Part shown: piece by piece, positions 8,666 to 17,776 of the stretch
Position numbering within the stretch: the first letter of the stretch is position 1
Layout: each line of letters opens with the position of its first letter
Assembly: GCF_000332335.1 (NCBI RefSeq)
Contig: NZ_KB235948.1
Span: 2,936,570-2,996,896 of the forward strand
Source of the DNA: Kamptonema formosum PCC 10802
Lineage (GTDB): Bacteria; Cyanobacteriota; Cyanobacteriia; Cyanobacteriales; Oscillatoriaceae
DNA: 60,327 nt
Reading direction: 5' to 3'
The notes under the pieces: generated by a model
What the model was told of the DNA's origin: nothing
What the model saw: the letters and a program-made list of their open reading frames with translations, nothing else
Database searches by the model: none
Program-made: the position numbers and the translations under genes

Positions 8666-8992
8666 TGAACAGCACTGCCGCTCCCGCACGGCTGCTTGCT
8701 ACTTCAAGAGCCCGCTCCCGAAGCGGGGGATGGGGCGGAAAGACTTTTGGCGCAGGCGTTGCAGCTGGATACAGCAGGTAAGGCAGCCGCACTCCGGTGA
8801 GCCCTCACCCGCAGCGACGAGAATGGTTGTAGCAGGCGGGAAGACTGCTCTCCCCTTCGAGAGCGCGCAACTTCAGTCACACCGGCTCCCTTGAAAGGGC
8901 GGGTTTCTGGGGGGGAGAGTGCGGCTTTACTCCTGTGGGGACGGATTTTCGCGGCAGCTTCCAGAGCGCGGAAGTTTCTTGGCAGCAGCGTT
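8666..8992. other. Gene-free stretch upstream of the DUF433 gene
   Basis: GC-rich sequence with no open frame carrying recognisable protein motifs and no clear repeat other than short C/G runs. I see nothing assignable in it. Confidence 0.4.
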
Positions 8993-9026
8993 TGCCTGAC
9001 TATTTAGGCAAAAAATATGGTATAAT
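8993..9026 (+). promoter_or_regulatory. Promoter and possible operator of the DUF433/DUF5615 locus
   Basis: An extended -10, TGGTATAAT, lies at 9018-9026, 26 bases before the ATG. Just upstream, TGCCTGACTATTTAGGCA (8993-9010) is an inverted repeat with five-base arms, in the -35 region where an antitoxin would bind to repress its own operon. There is no good -35 hexamer at standard spacing. Confidence 0.5.
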
Positions 9027-9052
9027 TTCTAGGAAACTTTGGGCGAGCGCAA

Positions 9053-9298
9053 ATGGACTGGCGAGAATACATTCACTCTGACCCCAAAATCTTGGTGGGG
9101 AAGCCGGTTGTAAAAGGAACTCGGCTGTCAGTGGAGTTCATTCTGGGGCTTTTTGCGGCAGGATTGACCCAACAGCAAGTGCTGGACAGCTATCCCACCC
9201 TGACACCAGAAGGATTGCGGGCTATATTTGCCTTTGCCGCTGAGTGTATGCGCGAGGAAGTGCTGTATACCATCTCGCTATCGAATCAGGCAGGTTGA
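9053..9298 (+). CDS. DUF433 antitoxin (VapB45-like)
   Basis: An 81-residue DUF433 protein. The signature ILVGKPVVKGTRLSVEFIL at residues 12-30 and the following LTQQQVLDSYPTLTPEGL helix are typical. DUF433 proteins are helix-turn-helix antitoxins paired with DUF5615 PIN-like toxins. Here the stop codon overlaps the start of the DUF5615 frame (TGATG, 9296-9300), the usual translational coupling. The antitoxin looks intact while its toxin gene is broken. An extended -10 promoter with an inverted repeat lies directly upstream. Confidence 0.88.
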   Translation: MDWREYIHSDPKILVGKPVVKGTRLSVEFILGLFAAGLTQQQVLDSYPTLTPEGLRAIFAFAAECMREEVLYTISLSNQAG

Positions 9299-9685
9299 TG
9301 CGGTTTCTAGCGGATGAGAACTTCCCACTGCCGGGGGTGAGACGCTTGCGCGCTGCTGGAATTGACATCGCCTCTGTGAGCGAAGGCTCTCCAGGAGTGG
9401 CAGATTCCGATGTGCTGGCGCGTGCCGTTCGTGAGGGGCGAGTCTTACTCACTTTCGATATGAGGAACCCCACCCCCGAGCCCCCTCCCCGCTGGCGGGG
9501 AGGGGGAGAATTTATCGGCGCAGATGCCATCTCCAGTATGTGTCGTCTACTTTCGATATCAGCCGCTTGCGCCCGAGGATCCGGCTGAACATTTGCTTCG
9601 CCTGCTGCATGTAGAGGGGCTCTCTTTTGAAAGAAGGTTTACCGTTGTGGATCGCGAACGAGTGCGCCAGCGCCGGCTGCCTTAG
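9298..9685 (+). pseudogene. DUF5615 PIN-like toxin, disrupted
   Basis: The first 50 codons read as a normal DUF5615 N-terminus: MRFLADENFPLP, SVSEGSPGVADSDVLARA and RVLLTFD. The frame then enters a C/G-rich palindromic repeat (9464-9510) giving a Pro/Arg-rich stretch. The true C-terminal half (VVYFRYQPLAPEDPAEHLL ... FTVVDRERVRQRRLP, stop at 9683-9685) continues in a different frame from about 9542. So the gene has both a repeat insertion after TFD and a one-base frame change near 9538. Family members run uninterrupted at about 115 residues. The toxin should be inactive unless the frame is recovered. What remains open in the first frame ends at 9588. Confidence 0.85.
9464..9510. repeat. Palindromic C/G-rich repeat inside the DUF5615 gene
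   Basis: The core CCCCTCCCCGCTGGCGGGGA is an inverted repeat extended by flanking C and G runs. It lies exactly where the family's TFD-x-D-F-G motif should continue. A related hairpin repeat occurs in uvrC. Confidence 0.65.
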
Positions 9686-10696
9686 AGCGCAGTTACAGAT
9701 GGTGGAATCGTGCTAGTAAATCTTTGAGTCGCCTGCACTTTAGTTGGGCGGATGGAGAGTGTGGCGGTGCCGGTGTGGGAGAAGTGGCGATGGGTGACGG
9801 TGCTGCCGGTTGTGACAGGTGGCTGCGGTGGGGATTGAGGGCGATTGAGCACCACCGGCAACGGCTCCGATTCCCACTCCAATTGCCAGTCCGATGAAAG
9901 CTTCGAGAGTTTCGGCGGTGCCGGTGGCGGCGCGACAGTGGGGGTGAGGGCTCTTAACGCCTGTGCGGAGCGCGTGCCTTAGGCTGAACCGACTGGCGCA
10001 CCATTGTGTCTACAGCGCCAGCTGGCCTGTAGCTCACCTGTGGCCGGTTCCTTACGCTGGTCTGTCCAGTCAAGCCAGAATTTCCTCACTCCTATGCAAA
10101 GAAACCCGGTTTCTAGTATTATTTAACTCAAGTTGTTACTGACAAGCCGTGAGCTTTTCCATCCCCCCAGACGGGGCGGGCGCGGGGGCACCCACGGAGA
10201 CTACAAAAGGGGTGCGTTTCAAGTCCCCTCCTTCTCAAGGGGGGGCCAGGGGGAGGGAAGCCAGAATTTTTTGCAATCAGCGACTTGGGTTATTGAACCA
10301 GCGCCGGCTCGCCCTGCTGTCCCACCCTCTGACTCTCCCTGCCCAGTGGCGGGTGGGGGAATATTTATCGGACTTGACACATTTTGGCCTCACTCTCTGT
10401 CCCCTCTGACACCGATTCCTGTCTCCTTTCCTCCTTCGCCCCTCTTGCCGGTGGCAAAGGGCACCAGCGAGTGGGGGCGTCAGGGTGATTCTCCTGTGTG
10501 CCGGTGGCAGAGGGGCGTCTGGTAAGGGCTGGAGAGGGAGCGGAAAGTGGCGGAAAGTGAGGGGGTGTGAGGGCTAGCGGCATCCCGGCGGTCAAGTGCG
10601 CTCTTTGACTCCGATATAATATCAGCAATCCCTTCCCCGAATCTCCAAACTCTCTCACCGCTATGACTCCTGCAATCCCAAGAGTCTTAGTGTTTT
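9686..10696. other. 1-kb gene-free region upstream of the WD40 kinase
   Basis: No supportable gene. Contents: several C/G-run palindromic repeats (for example around 10218-10258), a half copy of the family B palindrome at 10100-10114 followed by TAGTATTATTT, and AT-rich sequence near 10610-10630 (GATATAATATCAGC) that could hold the kinase promoter. Open frames here read as low-complexity Pro/Gly/Arg and look like repeat translations. Confidence 0.5.
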
Positions 10697-13156
10697 ATGT
10701 CACAATCTACCAACAAAGAGCTGGGGTGTGCCGTTATGCTTGGCCAACTTTTAAACAGACGCTATCGAATCACTGAAGTCTTAGGCGCAGCGGAATTTGG
10801 ACAAATCTATCTGGCAAAAGACACTCACCGTCCCGGGCACCCCGAATGTTTTGTCAAGCACCTGAAGCCGTCGAGTGAGGAGCCTAAGCTTCTGGAAACT
10901 GCCCGCCGGCTCTTTGACAAAGAAGCGGAAATCCTGGAAAAACTTGGCCAGCACGACCAGATCCCCCAGCTCTTCGCTTATTTTGAGGAAAATAAAGAAT
11001 TTTACTTAGTAGAAGAGTTTGTTCCCGGTCATTCCCTAGCGACTGAGATTTTGCCAGGGAAACCCCTGTCTGAGGAGCAAGTCGGCAGAGTGTTGAGGGA
11101 GGTGCTGGAGATTTTGGCCTTCGTGCACGGGAGTGGGGTGATTCACCGGGATCTGAAACCGAGTAACTTAATCCGACGCCACCCAGACGGCAAGTTAGTC
11201 CTGATTGACTTTGGCTCAGTCAAAGAAATCGGCACTCAAATCGCTCAGGGGCAAATGCCCCCGACCGTGCGCGTCGGCACCCTGGAGTACATGCCGGTGG
11301 AACAGTTCCAATACAACCCGCAGTTTAATAGCGATATCTATGCTTTGGGGATGATCGGCATCCAGGCGCTCACCGGCTTGCCGGTTTACGACCTGCCAAA
11401 ATTGCGAGATCCCTACAATCCCAACAAGGGCGAAATCTTCTGGCGGCACCTCGCTATTGTCAGCCACGACTTGGGAGATATTATAGACAAAATGGTGCGC
11501 CATGACTACCGGCAGCGCTACCAGTCGGCAACAGAAGTTCTGGCTGACCTGATAAGAAGCAGCGATCGCTCTGGATTTCGACTGCCGAAACTAACAATAT
11601 ACCGCGAAGAGGTGGAGCGCCGCGTCACGCATCGCGGCGAGATTTCCGTGGTGGGGCGCAGCATACTGGACGCGCTGCGCAGCAGTCTGGAACTGAAGCC
11701 GGAAGAAGCTGAGTCCATCGAAGCAGAGATTTTAAAACCTTACCGCGATTACAAGAGCAAATTCCAGCGCTATGAGCAGGCGCTGGTAGAAGCGAAAAAC
11801 CATGAAAACCCTCTCTCTGAGGCGACTCACGACGAGTTGAAGCGCTTGCAGCAAGTTTTGGGGTTGAGAGATGAAGATGTCGCAAAGATAGAAGAGAAAA
11901 TAGCCCCGAATGCTATAGTAGTAAAGTTCCCCAACCCCTTTCCGGCGTTTATACGGGCGAAGGCTACGGCCTTGGGGCTAACCCGCAAGAACCTGGGGCC
12001 GGCCCTGAAAATGGCGCAAGGAATGGTTGGCCCCTACTTTGGCCCCAGTATTGCTGGGGGTGTGGCTCTGATCGCTGCCATCTACGGATTTGTCCGCTGG
12101 ACAGATTTTTTACAGCGCCGGCAGCTGGAAACCCGACAGCTGAATGCGCTCACCGAGCTTTACGCGCAGAGGAACTATGAGGAGTGCCTCACGGAAGCGC
12201 CAAAAATCCCCACGCGCTCTAGCAAGTACGCCGGGGTTCAGAACGTTTTCAAACAGTGCGAAGCGGGCATTAACTGGAAAAACCTCGAAGTCAAAACCCT
12301 GGTTGCGCACTCAGACATTGTTGGCGCTGTTACGTTCAGTCGGGACGGGCGACTGCTGGCCAGCGGCAGTAAAGACGGGACGGTCAAGCTTTGGGATGTG
12401 GCTCAAGGCAAGCTAAGCCGCTCTTTTAACGGAGATTCATCGCCGGTTTGGGCTGTTGCTTTTAGCCCTGACGGCACTCAACTCGTTACAGGCAATTTTT
12501 TCTGGCGGTTAATGCTGCTGGACCTGACTGCAGGGGAAATGCTTCGCACTTTTGAGCACGACGGTGCGGTTTGGTCTGTGGCCATCAGCCGCAATGGCAA
12601 AACTCTCGCCAGCGGCAGTGAGGACAAGAAAATCAATATCTGGAATTTGGAGACAGGCAAACGCACTCACACTCTCTCCGATCATACAGACTATGTGTAT
12701 TCCCTTGCTATCAGCCCCGATGGCAAAACTCTTGTCAGCGGCAGTAAGGACAAGACCGTCAGGATTTGGAATCTCGATACGGGGGAGCTGATTCGCACTC
12801 TTGAAGGGCATTCAGGTGAGGTGAGGTCTGTGGCCATCAGCCCCGATGGGAAAACAGCAGTCAGTGGGTCATATGACAATACCATAAAAATCTGGAATCT
12901 GGAGACTGGGGAGCTGATCCGCACCCTTGAAGGGCATTCAGACGATGTTGTCTCGGTGGCGATTAGCCCGGATGGGAAGACAATCGCCAGTGGCAGTAAG
13001 GACAAGACTGTCAAGATTTGGAATCTCAGCACTGGAGAAGCGATCAACACGCTGTCTGGGCATTCAGATGAGGTGTATTCAGTGGCCTTCAGCCCTGATG
13101 GCAAGACTCTGGCGAGTGGCAGCAAGGACAGTACAATTCGACTCTGGCGGCGATAG
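10697..13156 (+). CDS. Ser/Thr protein kinase with C-terminal WD40 propeller
   Basis: An 819-residue membrane-linked eukaryotic-type kinase. Kinase domain about residues 22-290: ATP lysine in CFVKHLKP (Lys54), catalytic loop HRDLKPSN (150-157), DFG at 171-173 and GTLEYMPVEQ in place of the APE segment. The glycine loop is weak (LGAAEFGQIY). A transmembrane helix lies at about 445-465. The C-terminus (from about 531) has seven WD40 repeats, each ending in the pattern DGKTLASGSKDKTVKIW, enough for one closed propeller. The propeller would face the opposite side of the membrane from the kinase and could sense or bind a partner. A second ATG at 10736 gives the MLGQLLNRRYRI start common in this family and is equally possible. 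No operon partner is evident. Confidence 0.92.
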   Translation: MSQSTNKELGCAVMLGQLLNRRYRITEVLGAAEFGQIYLAKDTHRPGHPECFVKHLKPSSEEPKLLETARRLFDKEAEILEKLGQHDQIPQLFAYFEENKEFYLVEEFVPGHSLATEILPGKPLSEEQVGRVLREVLEILAFVHGSGVIHRDLKPSNLIRRHPDGKLVLIDFGSVKEIGTQIAQGQMPPTVRVGTLEYMPVEQFQYNPQFNSDIYALGMIGIQALTGLPVYDLPKLRDPYNPNKGEIFWRHLAIVSHDLGDIIDKMVRHDYRQRYQSATEVLADLIRSSDRSGFRLPKLTIYREEVERRVTHRGEISVVGRSILDALRSSLELKPEEAESIEAEILKPYRDYKSKFQRYEQALVEAKNHENPLSEATHDELKRLQQVLGLRDEDVAKIEEKIAPNAIVVKFPNPFPAFIRAKATALGLTRKNLGPALKMAQGMVGPYFGPSIAGGVALIAAIYGFVRWTDFLQRRQLETRQLNALTELYAQRNYEECLTEAPKIPTRSSKYAGVQNVFKQCEAGINWKNLEVKTLVAHSDIVGAVTFSRDGRLLASGSKDGTVKLWDVAQGKLSRSFNGDSSPVWAVAFSPDGTQLVTGNFFWRLMLLDLTAGEMLRTFEHDGAVWSVAISRNGKTLASGSEDKKINIWNLETGKRTHTLSDHTDYVYSLAISPDGKTLVSGSKDKTVRIWNLDTGELIRTLEGHSGEVRSVAISPDGKTAVSGSYDNTIKIWNLETGELIRTLEGHSDDVVSVAISPDGKTIASGSKDKTVKIWNLSTGEAINTLSGHSDEVYSVAFSPDGKTLASGSKDSTIRLWRR

Positions 13157-13360
13157 AGCCCGTGGGCTCACTCCCGCCGCTATCTACCTATTGTTTGCAT
13201 ATTTTAATATCAAGTCCGGTGGCACCGCTATTGCCCAATCGCTTCCTTTGTCACCGCCGATAGGGGCTGGAATTGCCAGCGCCCAGCGCCGGACGCCCGG
13301 TGCCCCGCACCGCAGGCATTGCAAAATCGATGCTAGCGGACATGATATCATACCTGCCGG

Positions 13361-15043
13361 TTACAAGCGCCAAGCCTTCCTGAGCATATCAACCAGCTCT
13401 TTCTGCCGGCCCTCAATGACTGCCGGTGTCCACTCCGGCTCTTCCAGCACTCGGGCCGTCAGCGCCAGGGGTGGTGCGCCTGTTTTCACGGTGAAATACT
13501 GCTCCTTTTTCATCTCAAAGTCGAAGCTTTGCGCTTCGGTGTTTTTCCGGCGCGGGAGCAAAACCAGGTTTCCCAAACAGTCCGCGTATTTCGGGCGCTC
13601 TCGGGCGTCGGGGAACCATTTCGCCCACATACTTCCAGGCGCTGGATTGAGCGGCAGCACCTGCTCCACCGTCAGGGGGCTTTCTTTGTAGGACGCTTCA
13701 TTCCCCGATATCTCCGCCTCCAGGCGCAGCAAGACATACAGGCGAATTTTCTCATTTAAAAAGTCTGCGTCAAGGTTTCTGAGGATATCGATCCGCTCTT
13801 CGTGCACAAGCTGGAGTGGCGAGTCCTCTGCGTACAGGTTTTCCCCTGACTCAATCGCCGTTAGCAACCGGGCGTAGCGATCGATGCGCTTCTCCCGGTG
13901 CGTCCGCCGAATAAAGAACCCCGCCGCCAGACGCTCCAGATCCGCAAAGAAACACACCAGCTCCTCAGGGCTGTTATAATTCTCTGAGAGGTAGAGAATG
14001 GCCGGCGGCACCCAGTCAAAATTATCCAGCCAGTTTAACCAATTAAAGATTCTCTTCAGTTCCTCCCAGCCTACATCGCTTTGATAGGTCGCATTCTTGA
14101 TATCATAAAAAGCATCGGCAAGAGGGTTCAGGGTTTTATCGATGAACAGCTGAGGGTTCTCAGACGGGCGGACATATTGCCGGAATTCCTTGAGGAGGCT
14201 TTCCCGCAGCTTGGCCTTCCGCTTAATCATTCGGATGTGCTCGAAAAGCTCTTGGAACATCTCTCGCCCCAGGTTAGTTTCGATGTCCTCCCACTTGACG
14301 CTGTAGGCTTCCTGTTCCTTGATGTCAGGGATTTTTCCAATGATCTCTGCTTTCAAGATGTCGGTGTGGGACAGATCCAGTCCCCGGTCGTTGAGCACGG
14401 AAAAGATCCGGTAGGCGGAGTCAAAGTCTGGCGTGGACACCACGACCAAAAAACAGCGGGTAATGATAAATTGCGCGAGGCGAAGTCGGTGAGCGTCGCT
14501 AAAGTCTTGCAAGCGCTGCGCGAACAGCTGGGCGTTGTCTTTGATGTTTTGCCGGCTGTCTGAAAGCTTGACATCCTTTAACTCTTCCAGCCTGTTAATC
14601 CCGCCCTCATCCTGAATGTATTCCTTAAAAAACTCCGCATCTCGCTCGCGCAAACTCAGACGGTAGCGGTTGGGGATGCCAGAAATCTTGCTGCCTTTTT
14701 GGTAGAGATAAGTCGTCAAGTCGTTGAAGTGCTCCTCCGGCACGGACGCCCGCAACGCCGCCAGCAATATGGTCAGGGTGGTGAGTCGCTGCTGTCCGTC
14801 CACGACTTGCGCGTCTGGCGTATCTCCCTTAATCAGCACGATACTCCCCAGGAAGTAGGGATTCACTTCCTCGATGGGCTGGCTGTCATCTTCCAGCGAT
14901 ATGATAAAGTCTTCCAGCATTTCCCCCGCCTGCTCTACAGTCCAGGCATAGGGGCGCTGGTACAGGGGAATGGTGAAGGCAAAGTCATCGCTGAAGACTT
15001 TCCCGATCGGGTACTCCTTTCCCTCGATTTTCACATTGCTCAT
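13361..15043 (-). CDS. DUF262 protein (GmrS-like) with degenerate DUF1524-type C-terminus
   Basis: A 560-residue protein of the DUF262/DUF1524 (GmrSD) group, known from modification-dependent restriction. The N-terminal ParB-like NTPase domain shows QRPYAW at residues 29-34 and the signature VVDGQQRLTTLT at 80-91. The C-terminus aligns with the HNH-type DUF1524 nuclease: LTVEQVLPL, MWAKWF, CLGNLVLLP and RKN...FDFEMKK. The position that is normally His in the V/I-E-H-I/V-x-P motif is Gln (CAG), so nuclease activity may be lost. I chose the ATG at 15043 because AAGAGG lies a few bases upstream; a longer frame to 15184 has no support. It stands alone, divergent from the DUF815 gene; no methylase or second restriction gene is nearby. 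Confidence 0.85.
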   Translation of the reverse strand: MSNVKIEGKEYPIGKVFSDDFAFTIPLYQRPYAWTVEQAGEMLEDFIISLEDDSQPIEEVNPYFLGSIVLIKGDTPDAQVVDGQQRLTTLTILLAALRASVPEEHFNDLTTYLYQKGSKISGIPNRYRLSLRERDAEFFKEYIQDEGGINRLEELKDVKLSDSRQNIKDNAQLFAQRLQDFSDAHRLRLAQFIITRCFLVVVSTPDFDSAYRIFSVLNDRGLDLSHTDILKAEIIGKIPDIKEQEAYSVKWEDIETNLGREMFQELFEHIRMIKRKAKLRESLLKEFRQYVRPSENPQLFIDKTLNPLADAFYDIKNATYQSDVGWEELKRIFNWLNWLDNFDWVPPAILYLSENYNSPEELVCFFADLERLAAGFFIRRTHREKRIDRYARLLTAIESGENLYAEDSPLQLVHEERIDILRNLDADFLNEKIRLYVLLRLEAEISGNEASYKESPLTVEQVLPLNPAPGSMWAKWFPDARERPKYADCLGNLVLLPRRKNTEAQSFDFEMKKEQYFTVKTGAPPLALTARVLEEPEWTPAVIEGRQKELVDMLRKAWRL

Positions 15044-15354
15044 GCTAACCTCTTCCGTTACGCGCAGCTGGCGATCGTCTCCCGAAACGGGATTGTCCCT
15101 GTGACTGGGCACAGCGTCAACCCTGGGAAAGCCGCCTAAATATTCTAATCCCCAGCTCACAGTATGAGCGGGGTTCCCCCACACACCAGCCTTTTTTAGA
15201 AGATGGAGTGGGGGCGACCCTTCTTGGCCCAGACCTTTTTGGCCCAGCTTTTAGTTTCCCGCCCCAGTCCACTCCCTCTCGCGAGGGGTGCGACGGCAAT
15301 TCGCCGGCAACTGCGGTCTTGACCCTTCCCGGCGCGCGCGGATAGGGACGACCA
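15044..15354. other. Divergent intergenic region, DUF262 / DUF815
   Basis: Holds the promoters of both flanking genes. No strong -10/-35 pair stands out. It contains a short direct repeat CTTTTTGGCCCAG/CTTCTTGGCCCAG around 15219-15247. Confidence 0.4.
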
Positions 15355-16734
15355 ATGCAACTGCTCCCTGATGTCAGGAACACCCATTCCAGTACAATTG
15401 CAATTATGTCATCCCCAAACACTCAAACTCTCTCTTCTATCCGATTTCTCCAGCGCCAAGCCGCTTCCCTGCTGCTCTACCAAGGCACACTCACCGGCCC
15501 CATCGGGAAAGCCTTCCTCAACCTGTTGCAATCCCTCCACCACAGCGATGCCGGCGGTACCGATTGCTCGCACGCTTACGGCAGCTGGTTCCAATCCCTA
15601 GCTGCCAAAAATCTCAGCTGGCAAGATTACCTGATCGAGCGAATCCTCCTCGACACGAACCCCTTCACCCTGCACGCTCAGCAAGCAGAATTAATTAGTT
15701 TGCCACCGGCACTGCTCGCCGCTGCCAAGCATGACTTGCAAGCTTTGCAAAGTCTCTACCAGTGCGCCGGAGAACAGCTGAGCCGGTGGGTGCAAACCGC
15801 CTCCGGGCTGCCGGTGGCACCCCCCGTCTGGGATTGCCGGCAAAATGGAGCCGCACCCGAGCGCTCACTGCCGATAATAACCTCTCTGCAAAAAGAAAGC
15901 AACTGGGCTGACATTCTAGAAGAGTTAGCAGCCCACTACCGCCAATATGGCACCGGCCTTTTTGCCGAATATCGCGCCCTGCGCTGGCAGTCCGGGCAAC
16001 TCACCGGCATCGCGCACCCCGACCCAGTGAGGATCGCTGATTTAGCCGCCTGCGAATTCCAGCGCGACACCCTGCTGAAAAATACCGAATTTCTCCTAGC
16101 CGGACTGCCGGCACTTCACGTTTTGCTGTACGGCAGTCGCGGTTCCGGCAAATCTTCTTTGGTGAAAGCCCTCTTAAATGCATTCGGCGAGCGCGGTTTG
16201 CGCCTCATCGAAGTTGCCAAATCTGACCTCAAAGATTTGCCGGCAATTGTCGATATGTTGCGCGGCGCACCCCAGAAATTTATCATCTTTGTAGATGACC
16301 TCTCCTTTGAGGAGGATGACGACGCTTTCAAAGCTCTAAAAGTGGTTTTAGAAGGCAGTCTGACCGCACGACCGGCAAATGTGGCAGTCTATGCCACATC
16401 CAACCGGCGTCACCTGATTCGGGAGTTTTTTGACGACCGCCCCCGCCCGGGGGCCGGTGAGGAAGTTCACGCCTGGGATACGGTTCAGGAAAAGCTTTCC
16501 TTTAGCGACCGTTTCGGCTTAACTTTAACCTTCGAGCCGGCGAATCAAGACACCTACCTCACCATTGTCCGCCATCTCGCAGAGCGAGCCGGCATTTCTT
16601 TGAGCGCGGAAGAGTTACAGTTTCGCGCTCTCCAGTGGGCGACGCGCCACAACGGGCGTTCTGGGCGCACGGCCAGGCAATTTGTTGACTTTCTCAGGGC
16701 GGAGCTGGCAATTGCCGGTCAGTCAGAAAAATAG
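15355..16734 (+). CDS. DUF815 family AAA ATPase
   Basis: A 459-residue ATPase of the DUF815 family, of unknown cellular role. Walker A is GSRGSGKSS at about residues 259-267, Walker B is FIIFVDDLSFEEDD near 315, and a sensor-like ATSNRRHLIREFF follows; the block FSDRFGLTLTFEPANQDTYL is diagnostic of DUF815. The first 230 residues are helical and family-specific (WQDYLIERILLDTNPF). The start at 15355 has AGGGA upstream; an ATG at 15406 (MSSPNTQ) is the alternative and would shorten it by 17 residues. It is separated from the convergent acyltransferase gene by a palindromic element. Confidence 0.85.
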   Translation: MQLLPDVRNTHSSTIAIMSSPNTQTLSSIRFLQRQAASLLLYQGTLTGPIGKAFLNLLQSLHHSDAGGTDCSHAYGSWFQSLAAKNLSWQDYLIERILLDTNPFTLHAQQAELISLPPALLAAAKHDLQALQSLYQCAGEQLSRWVQTASGLPVAPPVWDCRQNGAAPERSLPIITSLQKESNWADILEELAAHYRQYGTGLFAEYRALRWQSGQLTGIAHPDPVRIADLAACEFQRDTLLKNTEFLLAGLPALHVLLYGSRGSGKSSLVKALLNAFGERGLRLIEVAKSDLKDLPAIVDMLRGAPQKFIIFVDDLSFEEDDDAFKALKVVLEGSLTARPANVAVYATSNRRHLIREFFDDRPRPGAGEEVHAWDTVQEKLSFSDRFGLTLTFEPANQDTYLTIVRHLAERAGISLSAEELQFRALQWATRHNGRSGRTARQFVDFLRAELAIAGQSEK

Positions 16735-16769
16735 GCGGCTTGGGGATTGTTTTTTTGAACCGCCACAGC

Positions 16770-16863
16770 TAGATCGGTTTTTATCTGAGTCAGGTACTGA
16801 GAAACCCGGTTTCTTTAAGAAACCGGGTTTCTGGCACGTACTTCATCGAACTGAAAACCGCTA
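16770..16863. mobile_element. Family B palindromic element, copy B3
   Basis: Left end TAGATCGGTTTTTATCTGAG, core palindrome 16800-16832, right end CTGAAAACCGCTA. It sits between two convergent genes, where the hairpin could terminate both. Confidence 0.75.
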
Positions 16864-16903
16864 TAAGTAGGAGGCGTTACGGCTTTCGCCGTAACGCACC
16901 CCA

Positions 16904-17776
16904 CTACTCCTGAACCAAGCGGTCTAATTCCAGTTGCATCTGGCTGCGGACTTTTTCATAGCAAGCATCCACATAGTCGCGGTCGCCGGAGGCGTCGCGC
17001 CCGTAGCGCTCAAACACAATCGGGGCGCAAACGCGAGTGCGAATTTTCACCGGCAGCGGAAGATTTGGCAGCGGGCCAAAACTCAGCCCCCAGGGCAGCC
17101 CCAAATAAATCGGAAACACCACCGGATCGAGCCCCAGCAACCACGGCATCCCCCATTCGTGCAGCTGGCGCATTTCTTTGTAGATATCCGCCAGAACAAC
17201 CAGAGTGTCGTGAGCGCCGGTGGAAATCATCGGCACTACCGGCACCTCTTCCCGCAGCGCCAATTTGATAAACCCCTTGCGCCCCGCAAAGTAAATTTGA
17301 TTCCGCATGCTGTAGGGGCGGAAAACATCCTCAGCCCCCCCTGGATAGACAGTCACTGCTGCGCCTCTTCGCAGCGCAGCGGTTGCCATTTTGGGGTGAG
17401 CCATTATCGCTCCGAACTGCACCGCCCCTCGCGCCGCTAGAGGGAAAGCCTTCCAAACAGTTGGGTGCATCAGTCCATAGCTCAAGCGCTCTGTGCCAAA
17501 CCGGCTGAACCAGTCATACATGAACATGAACATATCCGGTGCCGCTAAGCCCCCATTGTGGGAGCCGACAGCCAGAAATTTTCCCTCCGCCGGTATGTGA
17601 TGCCAGCCATCGGTTTGAACCTGAAAGTAGTAGCGGTAAAACCACTCCCACATCGGCATTAAATATTTTATTACCTTCGGATCTCGGTCATCTAGCGACC
17701 AGCCATCAAAGCGATGGCGAGAGGTTTTGTTCGCTCTTCCGGAAGTGCCGGTGAACTCATTAAAAAAATTAAACAC
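16904..17776 (-). CDS. Lysophospholipid/diacylglycerol acyltransferase family protein
   Basis: A 290-residue membrane-associated acyltransferase of the LPLAT/DGAT2-like superfamily, likely transferring an acyl chain to a glycerolipid or wax acceptor. The catalytic region reads SHNGGLAAPDMF (residues 72-83), with His-Asn in place of the classic HxxxxD start but the Asp at the expected spacing. The second block is YPGGAEDVFRPYS near 145, followed by GFIKLALREEVPVVPM, all typical of the group. The protein family also includes cyanobacterial proteins of unknown substrate, so the substrate is not assigned. No operon partner is adjacent. Confidence 0.8.
   Translation of the reverse strand: MFNFFNEFTGTSGRANKTSRHRFDGWSLDDRDPKVIKYLMPMWEWFYRYYFQVQTDGWHHIPAEGKFLAVGSHNGGLAAPDMFMFMYDWFSRFGTERLSYGLMHPTVWKAFPLAARGAVQFGAIMAHPKMATAALRRGAAVTVYPGGAEDVFRPYSMRNQIYFAGRKGFIKLALREEVPVVPMISTGAHDTLVVLADIYKEMRQLHEWGMPWLLGLDPVVFPIYLGLPWGLSFGPLPNLPLPVKIRTRVCAPIVFERYGRDASGDRDYVDACYEKVRSQMQLELDRLVQE

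Noticed and set aside
10133-10525. 130-codon frame rich in Pro, Gly and Ser
   Set aside because: The product is a translation of C/G-run palindromic repeats and has no family pattern.
15044-15184. N-terminal extension of the DUF262 protein by 47 codons
   Set aside because: Not family-like; the ATG at 15043 has a good ribosome site.
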